Source of the DNA: a bacterium
GTDB lineage: Bacteria > Bacillota_I > Bacilli_A > RF39 > UBA660
NCBI GenBank assembly: GCA_029099845.1
Contig: JAQXOT010000022.1
Coordinates: 1 to 38,809 of the forward strand
Direction of reading: 5' to 3'
DNA length: 38,809 nucleotides
The notes under the pieces were generated by a model. The model had not been told where the DNA came from and ran no database searches. It was given only the letters and a program-made list of their open reading frames with translations. Made by a program: the position numbers and the translations under genes. Positions 16,187 to 25,014 of this stretch are shown piece after piece; the stretch's first letter is position 1, and each line of letters begins with the position of its first letter.

Positions 16187-16648
16187 ATGAAAGTCTATTT
16201 TATTTTTGAAATTAAAGATGAATTTGTTAATTTGTATTTAGATAATTCACGAATTTTATTTAATATTTTGAGAAACATATATTTTTTAGAGCGAGATGAA
16301 GTGGAATTTGGTTATAGTTTATTTAGACAAATTACTAATCCCATTGATAAAAATTTGCTTGATCGTAAGATATTTTTATATTGTCATCAAGATATTCCGT
16401 ATTCTAAAAGAAGCAATATTCATTATATAAATAATTTATATAGAAATGAAATAAGTCGTTTAATTGTAAAAAAAAGTTATATTAGGCTAGAAATGGAGCA
16501 AGCAAAGTCATCTTTTTTTGATATTTTAAAAGAGTATTCTAATAATTATTTTGTTTGCGATTTTAAGAATTTTGATTTTTTCTTTTTAAGTCATTGTAAT
16601 TTAGAAGAGGTTAGTGTTTATATGAGTTATAATAAAATGCTTGTCTAA
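16187..16648 (+). CDS. sirA: SirA-like sporulation inhibitor of DNA replication
   Basis: In Bacillus subtilis SirA binds domain I of DnaA and blocks new rounds of replication as cells commit to sporulation. This 153-aa protein has the family's length and layout: an N-terminal FEIKDEFVNLYLDNSRILFNI matching the SirA YLIKEEFANHYF pattern, a LFRQITNPID block near residue 50, and a C-terminal NNYFVCDFKNFDFFFL strand. Its place between tkt and yneF is the B. subtilis position (yneE), which strongly supports the call despite low identity. RBS AGGTGAT precedes the ATG. It probably shares the tkt transcript; a sporulation promoter is not obvious. Confidence 0.82.
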   Translation: MKVYFIFEIKDEFVNLYLDNSRILFNILRNIYFLERDEVEFGYSLFRQITNPIDKNLLDRKIFLYCHQDIPYSKRSNIHYINNLYRNEISRLIVKKSYIRLEMEQAKSSFFDILKEYSNNYFVCDFKNFDFFFLSHCNLEEVSVYMSYNKMLV

Positions 16649-16689
16649 AGTTAATTAATTTAGTAAAATATTGGTGAGGAGATGAAATA

Positions 16690-16899
16690 ATGGCACATGA
16701 TATATTATTGGTTGTAATTGGACTAATTATTGGTTTAGTTATAGGTTTTTTTGCTGCTAGATATTTTATGCAAAAATATTTAAAGAAGAATCCTCCTATT
16801 AATGAAGAGATGATTAAAACTTTAATGATGCAAATGGGAAGAAAACCTAATCAAAAACAAATTAATCAAATGATGAAGGCTATGGAAAAGTTTCAATAA
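16690..16899 (+). CDS. yneF: YneF family (UPF0154) small membrane protein
   Basis: This 69-aa protein has one N-terminal membrane helix (about 5-26, with [18 protein letters not shown]) and a conserved cytoplasmic tail, [20 protein letters not shown] and [10 protein letters not shown], the hallmark of the UPF0154/YneF family. It is widespread in Firmicutes and Mollicutes, where its function is unsettled. Its neighbours (tkt, sirA) keep the Bacillus order. The ribosome binding site is GAGGAGATG-like. A hairpin terminator follows. Confidence 0.93.
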   Translation: MAHDILLVVIGLIIGLVIGFFAARYFMQKYLKKNPPINEEMIKTLMMQMGRKPNQKQINQMMKAMEKFQ

Positions 16900-16910
16900 G
16901 TAAAATAATT

Positions 16911-16936
16911 AAGGCATAATGTGTTTATGCTTTTTA
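16911..16936 (+). terminator. intrinsic terminator after yneF
   Basis: GCATAA (16914-16919) pairs with TTATGC (16925-16930), followed by five T. Confidence 0.7.
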
Positions 16937-16998
16937 TTTGCAATAAAAATGATATCTAGTTCTTCTTTTTTTTGATATAATTTTAAGTAGGTGATCTT

Positions 16999-18762
16999 AT
17001 GAAAGACTTTAGAGAAAAGTTAGCTTTAGTCCCAACTAAACCAGGTAGTTATCAAATGAAAAACAAAGATGGGGTTATTATTTATGTTGGTAAAGCTAAA
17101 AATTTAAGGAATAGATTAAAGAGTTATTTTACCGGAACGGTTACAGGTAAAACAAAAATGTTAGTAGAAGACATTGATGATTTTGAATATATTGTGACAT
17201 CTTCGGAACTTGAGTCTTTGATATTGGAAATTACATTAATTAAAAAGTATGATCCTAAGTATAATATTATGCTTACAGATGATAAAACGTATCCATATAT
17301 TGAATTAACTAAAGAGAAGTTTCCTAGGCTTAGGGTAGTTAGAAATGTAAAAAGAAAAAGAAATTTAAATTATTTATATGGGCCATATCCTAATGTTACA
17401 GCCGCAAGGAAAACAGTTAATATGCTTAACCGGTTATATCCTCTTAGAAAATGTGAGCATTTAGGAAAAGAACTTTGTTTATATTATCATATTCATGAGT
17501 GTTTAGGATATTGTGCTAGAGAAGTTAGCCCTGTTGTTATTGAGAAAATGGAAAAAGAAATTGTTTCTTTTTTAAAGGGTGATTCTAGTTTTATAACACA
17601 GAAGATTAATGAGGAAATGCAAAAGGCAAGTGATGCACTTAATTATGAGCGAGCGCTAGAATTAAAAAATATGCTAACGGATATAGACATTACATTAAGG
17701 AAACAGAAGATAGATTTAAATAATAATTATAATTTTGATTTGCTTAATTATTATTTGGATAATAATTATTTATCAATACAACTTTTTTTTGTTCGAGATG
17801 GTTTACTTGTAGGTAGAGATAAGGAAATATTGAGCAGTAGTATTGATATAAAAGAACAAGTGGTAGAATATATATTGCGTTTTTATGAAAAGACGGGTAT
17901 TTTACCGAAAGAATTATTGGTTCCTGAAGAAATAGATGCTGGATTACTTAGTGAATATTTAAAGATAAAGGTTGTAACACCACAGCGGGGAAAACTAAAA
18001 AATTTACTAGATTTAGCTAGGGAAAATGCTAAGGAAGTATTAGCCGAGCAAGAAGAAGTATTGAAAAAAAATGATGATCTAAGAATAGGGGCACTTGATG
18101 AACTTAAAGAGTTATTAGGAACTGATAAAGTTTCCCGAATGGAAGCATTTGATAATTCTCATTTATTTGGAACTTTTTATGTTGGGGGTATGGTTGTTTA
18201 TGAGGATTTTTTGCCTGTAAAAGATGAATATCGAAAGTTTAAAATATCAACGGATGTTAAAGATGATTTAAGTGCGATGAGAGAAGTTTTATACAGACGA
18301 TATTATCGAGCATTAATGGAAAATTTGCGTTTACCTGACTTAATTGTAATGGATGGAGGATATTCTCAAGTAGAAGTTGCAAAAGATGTTGTATCATCTT
18401 TAGGACTTTCAATTAAAATAATTGGTTTAGTTAAAGATAAAAAGCATAAAACTAATTCTATTATTGATGGTGATGGAAAGATACTTAATATTAAAAGTGA
18501 TAGTAATTTGTTTTTATTTTTTAGTAGAATACAAGAAGAGGTTCATAGATTTGCGATTGCATATCATAGGAATATTAAGTCTAAGGGGGCACTTAGTTCG
18601 GTTCTTGATGTAGTTCCAGGAATTGGGGAAGTTAGAAAGAAAGAATTACTAAAGAAGTTTGGATCTTTAAAAAAATTAAAAAGTGCTTCAATAGAAGAAT
18701 TAAGTGAAGTTGTTTCAAAAGATGTTGCTTTAAAATTATTTAATTATTTAAAGGAACTTTGA
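16999..18762 (+). CDS. uvrC: excinuclease ABC subunit C
   Basis: This nucleotide-excision-repair nuclease incises on both sides of a lesion with UvrB. Its 587 aa shows all domains: GIY-YIG nuclease (PGSYQMKNKDG, IIYVGKAKNLRNRL, about 15-45), four cysteines in KCEHLGKELCLYYHIHECLG and the following GYC (about 151-172; a proposed iron-sulfur site), a UVR motif (about 200-228), the RNase H-like C-terminal nuclease (MEAFDNSHLFGTFYVGG; MDGGYSQ) and tandem helix-hairpin-helix (LDVVPGIGEVRKKELLKKFG). ATG 16999 follows AGGTGAT. A TATAAT at 16976-16981 suggests its own promoter. uvrA and uvrB are not in the window. Confidence 0.97.
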   Translation: MKDFREKLALVPTKPGSYQMKNKDGVIIYVGKAKNLRNRLKSYFTGTVTGKTKMLVEDIDDFEYIVTSSELESLILEITLIKKYDPKYNIMLTDDKTYPYIELTKEKFPRLRVVRNVKRKRNLNYLYGPYPNVTAARKTVNMLNRLYPLRKCEHLGKELCLYYHIHECLGYCAREVSPVVIEKMEKEIVSFLKGDSSFITQKINEEMQKASDALNYERALELKNMLTDIDITLRKQKIDLNNNYNFDLLNYYLDNNYLSIQLFFVRDGLLVGRDKEILSSSIDIKEQVVEYILRFYEKTGILPKELLVPEEIDAGLLSEYLKIKVVTPQRGKLKNLLDLARENAKEVLAEQEEVLKKNDDLRIGALDELKELLGTDKVSRMEAFDNSHLFGTFYVGGMVVYEDFLPVKDEYRKFKISTDVKDDLSAMREVLYRRYYRALMENLRLPDLIVMDGGYSQVEVAKDVVSSLGLSIKIIGLVKDKKHKTNSIIDGDGKILNIKSDSNLFLFFSRIQEEVHRFAIAYHRNIKSKGALSSVLDVVPGIGEVRKKELLKKFGSLKKLKSASIEELSEVVSKDVALKLFNYLKEL

Positions 18763-18793
18763 TAAATGATAAGCTAGTTTAGTTCATTTTTAA

Positions 18794-18822
18794 TTGCTTA
18801 TTTAAAAAAAATATTGTACAAT
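18794..18822 (+). promoter_or_regulatory. sigma-A type promoter of the pilin-like gene
   Basis: TTGCTT, a 17-bp spacer and TACAAT (18817-18822) lie 25 bp before the ATG at 18848. Confidence 0.55.
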
Positions 18823-18847
18823 GTCTTTAGAATTGGAAGGTGATTGT

Positions 18848-20635
18848 ATGAAGAGATGTGATAAAAAAAGGAGTAGGCAATCTAAAGGCTTTACGATTGT
18901 TGAAATACTTGCTGTTGTTGTTATTTTAGGTATTCTTGCGGGAGTAGCGGTTCCAATGGTTTATCGTTATGTTGATAAAAGTAAAAAACAATCTTATGAA
19001 ACGATGGAGTCTACAGTATATGCTGGAGCTAAGAACTATGTTTTGGAACAGAATATGTCTTTAAATAGTTGTGCTTCTGGTTATACTGATATTGAGACAA
19101 TTGGAGATAATTTTCTTCAAGACTTGCAATATGTTGAAAGACTAGTTGATCCAAATGATAAGAGTAAGCAATGTGTATATAATGTGTATGGTTGTGAAGA
19201 AACGGAAGCAGCTGGTGATGCTTTAGCGACGTATAAATATAAGATTGAACTTAAGTGTTTAGATTATACTGGTTGTATTGTTTTCCATGAAGATGGTACA
19301 AGAGTAGATTGTGAGATGCCAAATGATGAAACTAGGGGCCCTGATTGTGGAGAACAAACACCAAGCATTAATAGTTGGAGTAATGTTGATAAGCTTGATA
19401 TAAAACTTCAATGTGTTGATACAACTAGTGGTGGTTGTGAAAAAAAAGTATATACATATACTTTTACGGAAGAAAAAGCTCATCAAGATGTTGTTATAAA
19501 AGATGTTTTTGGAAATTCGACCACTTGTTCAATTAATACTTATATTGATAGAACTGCACCTAGTAAGCCTGTAATAGATAATCCATATGAAAATGTGTGG
19601 GCTAATAAAAATTACAAGATAAAGGTTAGCTCTGTTGATAGTTTATCAGGCATTAAATATTTTGAATATAGGTATCCAAATTCAAGTAATGAAGCTGAAA
19701 GAAATTGGACACAATGGGAAAATTCTTCTAAGAGCAAGGGAGATTCTACACCATTTACAACAACTGATTTTTCTATTGAGAGAAATGAGGTCGTAGAAAT
19801 AAGAGCTTGTGACTATGCAGGAAATTGTTCTGAAAGCTCTCAAAGTATGATAAAAATTGATAAAACTAAACCAACTTGTACGATTGTGAAAAATATTGCT
19901 AATCCTAACGGATCAAATGGTTGGTATGTTTCTGATATTAATGTTTCTTTAGATACTAGTGATGTTGGGGGAAGTGCTATAGCTGGATATGATTTGACTA
20001 CTTCTACAACTCCTACGTATGCTTTTAATAAAACAGCTTCTCAAGGTGAAACTTCAGGGGTGACATATTATGGATATGTTAAAGACAATGCTAATAATGT
20101 TGGTACATGTAGTTCTGGAGTTATAAAGGTTGATAAAACACCTCCTAGTTTAACCTTTTCACTTTCAGGTAATGTTTCAACGGCAACATGCTCTGATTCG
20201 TTGAGTTCGGTTACGCAAGAAAAATATACTAAAAATTTAAGTTCTTCTTCACTAGTTCATTCTGTAACTTGTACTAATGGTGCTGGACTTACTTCAAGTA
20301 ATTCAAAAACATATAAATACAATGCTTGTATAACTGGTAGTCCTAATGAATGTGTTGGTTCTTATGTTCGCAAGTGGGTAGGAAATGCTACTAAAACTGC
20401 TTCTGGGTCATGTCTTTGTAGGGGAGCTAACACAGGGCACGGATATCCAGCTGCAACTGGCTGGTGTACAACTAGTGGTTGTGGCTGCCCTGGCGATACT
20501 TGGGTTATTCAAAATAATTGCTCAATAAAGTATTCTTGTTCAAGTGGTACTCTTAGTGGTTCTAGTTGTTATTCTACTGTTTGGGATAGTTGTGCAACTA
20601 CAACAAATACTTGTGTTGCTGGGTATACGGGATAA
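18848..20635 (+). CDS. large pseudopilin-like surface protein with Ig-like repeats
   Basis: This 595-aa protein begins with a class III (type IV pilin) signal: a basic leader, then KG^FTIVEILAVVVILGILAG, with Gly at -1, Phe at +1 and Glu at +5, so a prepilin peptidase should process it. After a pilin-like helix come several Ig-like/Big modules, each opening with a VDKT/IDRTAP-type phrase (IDRTAPSKPVID, IDKTKPTCTIV, VDKTPPSLTF). The last 110 or so residues are Cys-, Gly- and Ser-rich, including SGSCLCRGANTGHG and CTTSGCGCPGD. I chose ATG 18848 (GGAAGGTGAT upstream) over an ATG at 18821 inside the promoter. No pilus assembly genes are nearby. It is probably a surface adhesin or minor-pilin type protein. 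Confidence 0.8.
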   Translation: MKRCDKKRSRQSKGFTIVEILAVVVILGILAGVAVPMVYRYVDKSKKQSYETMESTVYAGAKNYVLEQNMSLNSCASGYTDIETIGDNFLQDLQYVERLVDPNDKSKQCVYNVYGCEETEAAGDALATYKYKIELKCLDYTGCIVFHEDGTRVDCEMPNDETRGPDCGEQTPSINSWSNVDKLDIKLQCVDTTSGGCEKKVYTYTFTEEKAHQDVVIKDVFGNSTTCSINTYIDRTAPSKPVIDNPYENVWANKNYKIKVSSVDSLSGIKYFEYRYPNSSNEAERNWTQWENSSKSKGDSTPFTTTDFSIERNEVVEIRACDYAGNCSESSQSMIKIDKTKPTCTIVKNIANPNGSNGWYVSDINVSLDTSDVGGSAIAGYDLTTSTTPTYAFNKTASQGETSGVTYYGYVKDNANNVGTCSSGVIKVDKTPPSLTFSLSGNVSTATCSDSLSSVTQEKYTKNLSSSSLVHSVTCTNGAGLTSSNSKTYKYNACITGSPNECVGSYVRKWVGNATKTASGSCLCRGANTGHGYPAATGWCTTSGCGCPGDTWVIQNNCSIKYSCSSGTLSGSSCYSTVWDSCATTTNTCVAGYTG

Positions 20636-20667
20636 ATTTAAGAAGTATATTTAATTTAATAAAGATA

Positions 20668-20700
20668 TGTAGGAATTAAGACTTCCTACATTTTTCTTTT
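20668..20700 (+). terminator. intrinsic terminator
   Basis: TGTAGGAA (20668-20675) pairs with TTCCTACA (20683-20690) around a 7-nt loop, then TTTTTCTTTT. It ends the pilin-like gene. Confidence 0.85.
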
Positions 20701-20848
20701 GTCTCCTGGTAAAATAATTTTTATAAAATTGATTATTTTATGATTCTTATGTGTTAAAGAAGACGATAATTTTAACTTTGTATGATTGATAAAAAGTGGA
20801 TAGATAGGATGAGAAATATTTAGAAGGTATGTTTTATCTTTTTTTCAA

Positions 20849-20878
20849 TTGACAATAAAAGTTTTAAAAGAGTATACT
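20849..20878 (+). promoter_or_regulatory. sigma-A type promoter of mutL-miaA
   Basis: TTGACA (20849-20854), an 18-bp spacer and TATACT (20873-20878) precede mutL by 25 bp. Confidence 0.7.
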
Positions 20879-20902
20879 TTAATTACTTGAGTAGGTGATA
20901 TT

Positions 20903-22669
20903 GTGTCTAAAATTAAAGTTATGGATGAAGTTTTAGCTAATAAAATAGCAGCTGGTGAAGTAGTAGAAAAGACTATGAATGTAGTAAAAGAGTTAGTTGA
21001 AAATTCGATTGATGCTAAAAGTACAGAGATAACTATAAAATTGATTGATTCAGGGGTTAAGGAAATCGAAGTTATAGACAATGGTATTGGAATGGATGAG
21101 GATGATGCTAAAATGGCTTTTTCTCGTCATGCTACTTCAAAATTAAAAAATTTGGATGATTTATTTTATATTGAATCATTGGGGTTTAGAGGAGAAGCGT
21201 TGCCTTCAATTGCGGCAGTTTCTAATGTTAGATTGAAGACTTCTGATGGAAATATAGGAACATTAGTTACTTTAAAAGGAGGAGAAGACCTTTTAGTTTC
21301 AAGATGTGATTTACAACAGGGAACTACAATTACTGTTTCAGATCTTTTTTATAATACACCAGTTAGATTAAAATATTTAAAAAATTTATATGTAGAATTG
21401 GCTAATATTGTAGAGTATGTTAATAAAATGGCTTTATCTTATCCTAATATAAAGTTTTGTCTTATTAATAATGATAAAGTTTTATTATCAACTGATGGTA
21501 ATGGTGATTTACTTAAGGTTATTTATCAAATATATGGTGCGGATATAACTAAAAAGATGGTAGCAATTAGTGGAGAGAATGATGATTATTATATAAGTGG
21601 TTTTATTTCTTATCCTGAAGTTACTAAGAGTAATAGAAATTCTATAACTACGCTTGTTAATGGAAGAGTTATTAAAAATAATGATTTAAATAAAACTATT
21701 ATTGATAGTTATCATACTTATATTCCTAAGGATAAGTTTCCAATTATTGTACTTAATATTGATGTTGATCCAATTTTAATTGATATTAATATTCATCCTA
21801 CAAAAATGGATATTAAATTTTCTAAGATGGAGGCATTAAAAGACCTTGTTTCTGAACTTATTTCTAAAAAACTTAAAGAGTTGGTATTAATTCCAAATAT
21901 TTCTGTTCGAGATGTATCAAATGTTTCTGAGGTAAGAAATCAAATTAATAATAATTTTGAAGATAATAAGGTAGATAATAAGAAAATTGAAGAAATTTCT
22001 TTTGATTTTTCCGTGGCGGATAGAGAGGTTTCTTATGAAGGGACTAATGATAAAACTAGTAGTAATGATTATTCTAATGATGCTTACCGAATTAAAGAAA
22101 TGATTCCTCGAGGAATAGTTTATTCAACTTATATTGTTGCAGAAAATGAAGATGGTATGTATATAATTGATCAACATGCGGCGGCTGAGCGAATAAATTA
22201 TGAAAAAGTTCTTAGAGCTTTAAAAGAAAAAGTTATTATTGTTGATTTACTTGTTCCGATTAAAATTGAACTGCCAACTCATGAGTATTTAATTGTAAAG
22301 AATAATTTTAATATTTTAGAAGAGTATGGTTTTAATGTTGAAGAATTTGGAATAAATACAATATTGATACGAAGCCATCCTAATTGGATTATGGAGGATT
22401 TGGCGGAGGAGTGTATTCATAAGGTTATCGATATAATTGTTACTAAAGAAGGATTTGATTTTGACCAGTTTGTTTGGCATATGGCAGCTACAATGGCTTG
22501 TAGGATGTCAATTAAGGCTAATGATTATATTTCTTATGATGATCAAGTATGGTTACTAAATGAGCTTAGAAAATGTGATAATCCGTTTACTTGCCCACAT
22601 GGAAGGCCAACAATTATTACATATACAAAATATGATTTAGAAAAGCTATTTAAGCGAAGTATTGATTAG
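20903..22669 (+). CDS. mutL: DNA mismatch repair protein MutL
   Basis: This is the coordinator of mismatch repair. The N-terminal GHKL ATPase motifs are intact (VKELVENSIDAKS, DNGIGMDED, GFRGEALPSIAAVS and the FYNTPVRLKYL block). The C-terminal domain carries DQHAAAER followed by INYE (from D423), plus ACRMSIKA and CPHGRP, the metal-binding set of endonuclease-type MutL, so it should nick DNA itself as expected where MutH is absent. It has 588 aa with a short, Asn/Asp-rich linker (about 335-385). It starts with GTG behind AGGTGAT. mutS, usually next to mutL in Bacilli, is not adjacent here. miaA follows after 26 bp. Confidence 0.97.
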   Translation: MSKIKVMDEVLANKIAAGEVVEKTMNVVKELVENSIDAKSTEITIKLIDSGVKEIEVIDNGIGMDEDDAKMAFSRHATSKLKNLDDLFYIESLGFRGEALPSIAAVSNVRLKTSDGNIGTLVTLKGGEDLLVSRCDLQQGTTITVSDLFYNTPVRLKYLKNLYVELANIVEYVNKMALSYPNIKFCLINNDKVLLSTDGNGDLLKVIYQIYGADITKKMVAISGENDDYYISGFISYPEVTKSNRNSITTLVNGRVIKNNDLNKTIIDSYHTYIPKDKFPIIVLNIDVDPILIDINIHPTKMDIKFSKMEALKDLVSELISKKLKELVLIPNISVRDVSNVSEVRNQINNNFEDNKVDNKKIEEISFDFSVADREVSYEGTNDKTSSNDYSNDAYRIKEMIPRGIVYSTYIVAENEDGMYIIDQHAAAERINYEKVLRALKEKVIIVDLLVPIKIELPTHEYLIVKNNFNILEEYGFNVEEFGINTILIRSHPNWIMEDLAEECIHKVIDIIVTKEGFDFDQFVWHMAATMACRMSIKANDYISYDDQVWLLNELRKCDNPFTCPHGRPTIITYTKYDLEKLFKRSID

Positions 22670-22695
22670 TTTTAATAGTTAATAGAGGTGATTTT

Positions 22696-23571
22696 TTGAA
22701 AGATATTATTGTAATTGTTGGACCAACTGGGGTTGGAAAAACAAAACTTAGTATTGAACTGGCCAAAAAGCTTGATGCGGAAATAATTAATGGAGACTCT
22801 GTTGCGATATACCGAGGATGTGATATTGGTAGTGCTAAGCCTTTAGAAAAAGAGCGAGATAATATTAGGCATCATTTAATTGATATTCGTGATGTATGGG
22901 AAGATTATTCAGTTTTTGATTACCAGAGGGATGTTAGAAAATTAATAGATGATATAACAAATAGAGGTAAAAGAATTATTATTGTTGGAGGAACTGGGCT
23001 ATATATAAAAGCGGCTTTGTATGATTATAAATTTACGGAGAATAGTAAAGCTAATAGTTATGATAGTTATACTAATCAAGAACTATATGATAAGATTCTT
23101 AGTTATAATGTAGATTTGCCAATTCATATAAATAATAGACAGCGTTTGGTAAGATTACTTAATAAGTTAGAAAATGGAGAAGAAATTTCTAATAATAAAG
23201 ATATCTTATTATATCCAGTTAAAGTTATTGGCCTTACTACAAATCGTTATCATTTGTATGAGAGAATTAATAACAGAGTTGATATGATGATTCAAAATGG
23301 TCTTATAGAAGAGGTTATGAATCTAAAAAAATATTATAATAATTCTCGTATTTTAAATAGTGCGATAGGGTATAAAGAGTTTAGCGAATATTTTAAAAAT
23401 AATAAAGAACTAGATTTGGAAAGTATTATATATAATATAAAACAGGATTCTAGGCATTTTGCAAAAAGACAGTATACTTTTTTTAAACATCAGTTTGATG
23501 TTGTTTGGTATGATGTTAATTTTGAAAATTTCAATGAAACAATAGATGAAGTGTATAATGAAATAAACTAA
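22696..23571 (+). CDS. miaA: tRNA dimethylallyltransferase
   Basis: It adds the dimethylallyl group to A37 of tRNAs reading UNN codons. P-loop GPTGVGKT (about 9-16) is followed by the substrate-binding GDSVAIYRGCDIGSAKP, HHLIDI and VGGTGLYIKA, all family hallmarks; VAIY replaces the common MQVY, as ALIY does in E. coli. The C-terminal GYKEF and the QDSRHFAKRQYTFFK region end the typical fold. Its 291 aa is slightly short for the family. It starts at TTG 22696 behind GAGGTG, and mutL-miaA is a usual Firmicutes order. It ends before a bidirectional terminator. Confidence 0.96.
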   Translation: MKDIIVIVGPTGVGKTKLSIELAKKLDAEIINGDSVAIYRGCDIGSAKPLEKERDNIRHHLIDIRDVWEDYSVFDYQRDVRKLIDDITNRGKRIIIVGGTGLYIKAALYDYKFTENSKANSYDSYTNQELYDKILSYNVDLPIHINNRQRLVRLLNKLENGEEISNNKDILLYPVKVIGLTTNRYHLYERINNRVDMMIQNGLIEEVMNLKKYYNNSRILNSAIGYKEFSEYFKNNKELDLESIIYNIKQDSRHFAKRQYTFFKHQFDVVWYDVNFENFNETIDEVYNEIN

Positions 23572-23595
23572 TATGTTTTTATGTTTTGGCAAAAT

Positions 23596-23624
23596 AAAAA
23601 TCTCTATTTGCTAGAGATTTTTTT
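23596..23624. terminator. bidirectional terminator between convergent genes
   Basis: AAAAATCTCTA pairs with TAGAGATTTTTTT around a 5-nt loop. It lies between miaA and the minus-strand transglutaminase-like gene. Confidence 0.85.
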
Positions 23625-23630
23625 ATTTGA

Positions 23631-24545
23631 TTATGATTGCATTATTTCTTTATAGATATCAGGATTAAAATTATGTTCTGTTTGATCAAGAGCTAATAAT
23701 TCGGAAGTTGGGATTAAATAATAATCATAGATAATTATATTAAGTCCAATGTCTAATATTGGAACATCCCAAGTCAAATCAATATTTTGCCACTGATTAT
23801 TTAATTTTACGGCATTCCATACATGGTTTTCACTTGCTACTTTATAGTTTTCAACACCTAGGCGTTCTAACATTAGTTGCATGGCATCTGTATAGCCACT
23901 ACAAATACTATAACCTTGTATTAATGGACCATAGGCAGTGTCGGATTTGTATGTTTGATCATTATAGTCACGTCTTGATGAATCATATATAGTATTGTTA
24001 ATAATATAGTCATGAGCAGCTCTAATGTTTAATTCGAGAGAATTATCTTTTTTTATTATGGTATCTTCGATGGAATCTAATTTTGCTTCAATTTCTAAAA
24101 TATCTTGTTCAGTATAGCTTCTATTAATATGAATTGTTATTTTTCCAGTACTATCAAATTCTGTTTCAATATGTTTGAACCCATTGTAGGGATGAACAAA
24201 GTTATTAATTGGGGATAATGATTCTTGGTCATTAGCAATGCTTTCCAAGTCATCAAGGCAAGTTTCATATTCTTTACCACAATAAAATGTAAAGTCGTTT
24301 TTACCAGCATTTATAACAGTATAATAAATATTTAGTAAATCTTGTTTACATTCTGGGATAAAGTTATCGGTATTTTGAACATAAGAAAAGTCATAATCAC
24401 GATAGTATTCGTTTTTTTCTCCAAGACTCACTTCTATTTGATTGGAAGAGAGTAATTCATTAATTGGTACTTGTAATTTTTTATCTTGCATTAGAACTAA
24501 TCCTAATACAATAAATAATATTCCTAAGGCTGCAAGCTTTTTCAT
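23631..24545 (-). CDS. membrane-anchored transglutaminase-like (papain-fold) protein
   Basis: This 304-aa protein has a membrane anchor or uncleaved signal at residues 4-20 and an extracytoplasmic domain. The transglutaminase-like triad is visible: C215 in GYSICSGYTDAMQLML, H241 in ENHVWNAVKL and D256 in WQNIDLTWD, the order expected for cysteine peptidase/transglutaminase homologues of the cell envelope. I chose ATG 24545 because GGAGGAAAT is directly upstream; a longer frame reaching 24611 lacks a site and would run through the promoter. It is monocistronic with a good promoter (24573-24601). Substrate is unknown; wall-peptide or protein processing is inferred. Confidence 0.8.
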   Translation of the reverse strand: MKKLAALGILFIVLGLVLMQDKKLQVPINELLSSNQIEVSLGEKNEYYRDYDFSYVQNTDNFIPECKQDLLNIYYTVINAGKNDFTFYCGKEYETCLDDLESIANDQESLSPINNFVHPYNGFKHIETEFDSTGKITIHINRSYTEQDILEIEAKLDSIEDTIIKKDNSLELNIRAAHDYIINNTIYDSSRRDYNDQTYKSDTAYGPLIQGYSICSGYTDAMQLMLERLGVENYKVASENHVWNAVKLNNQWQNIDLTWDVPILDIGLNIIIYDYYLIPTSELLALDQTEHNFNPDIYKEIMQS

Positions 24546-24572
24546 ATTTCCTCCTAAGTATTCTTTATATTC

Positions 24573-24601
24573 ATTGTATACTACTTTTTTTTTTATGTAA
24601 A
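24573..24601 (-). promoter_or_regulatory. sigma-A type promoter of the transglutaminase-like gene
   Basis: On the minus strand TTTACA (24601-24596), a 17-bp spacer and TACAAT (24578-24573) lie 28 bp before the start at 24545. Confidence 0.65.
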
Positions 24602-24613
24602 TAGTTTGCATAA

Positions 24614-24645
24614 AACAAAAAAATCGGATTATTTTCCGATTTTAA
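24614..24645 (-). terminator. rpsT terminator
   Basis: AAATCGGA (24621-24628) and TCCGATTT (24635-24642) form the stem; A/T tracts on both sides give T tails in either direction. It lies just after the rpsT stop. Confidence 0.8.
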
Positions 24646-24648
24646 TTT

Positions 24649-24912
24649 TTAGTTCATAGTGTTCATCATTTTTGTTAATCTTGATTTTAAACGTGCAGCT
24701 TTATTTTTGTGTACTTGACCACTAGACATAGCTTTATCAATTCTTTGGATAGCAATATTTAAATTATTACTTGCTGCTTCTTTGTTTTCGGCTTTAACCT
24801 CTTTTTCAAATTTTTTAATAGCAGTTCTCATACTTGAATTTACTAAAGTATTTGTGTTAGTCTTTTTTACGCTTGAACGCATACGTTTTTTAGCGCTTTT
24901 AATATTTGGCAT
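24649..24912 (-). CDS. rpsT: 30S ribosomal protein S20
   Basis: This 87-aa protein is lysine/arginine-rich and all-helical, opening with MPNIKSAKKRMR and having the NNLNIAIQRIDKAMSSGQVH and KNKAARLKSRL blocks of S20, a primary binder of 16S rRNA in the 30S subunit. The start is supported by GAGGTG on the minus strand. It is transcribed alone from the promoter at 24942-24970, divergent from gpr, the same arrangement as in Bacillus. Confidence 0.97.
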   Translation of the reverse strand: MPNIKSAKKRMRSSVKKTNTNTLVNSSMRTAIKKFEKEVKAENKEAASNNLNIAIQRIDKAMSSGQVHKNKAARLKSRLTKMMNTMN

Positions 24913-24941
24913 AATTTCACCTCACTTTTATAAACATATTA

Positions 24942-24970
24942 ATTTTATCAAATTTAAAAGAAAAAAGCAA
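24942..24970 (-). promoter_or_regulatory. rpsT promoter
   Basis: On the minus strand TTGCTT (24970-24965), a 17-bp spacer and TAAAAT (24947-24942) precede rpsT by about 30 bp. Confidence 0.55.
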
Positions 24971-25014
24971 ATAAAAAATAGCATTTTTGTTAATATTATA
25001 GATAGGTGAAGAAT

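Noticed and set aside
19259-19486. minus-strand frame inside the pilin-like gene
   Set aside because: It is a shadow; the plus-strand frame encodes continuous pilin and Ig-like segments.
23759-23992. plus-strand 77-aa frame opposite the transglutaminase-like gene
   Set aside because: It overlaps the catalytic C-H-D region of the minus-strand gene and has no start signals.
24782-25009. 75-aa plus-strand frame across rpsT
   Set aside because: It is antisense to rpsT and would run through the rpsT promoter.
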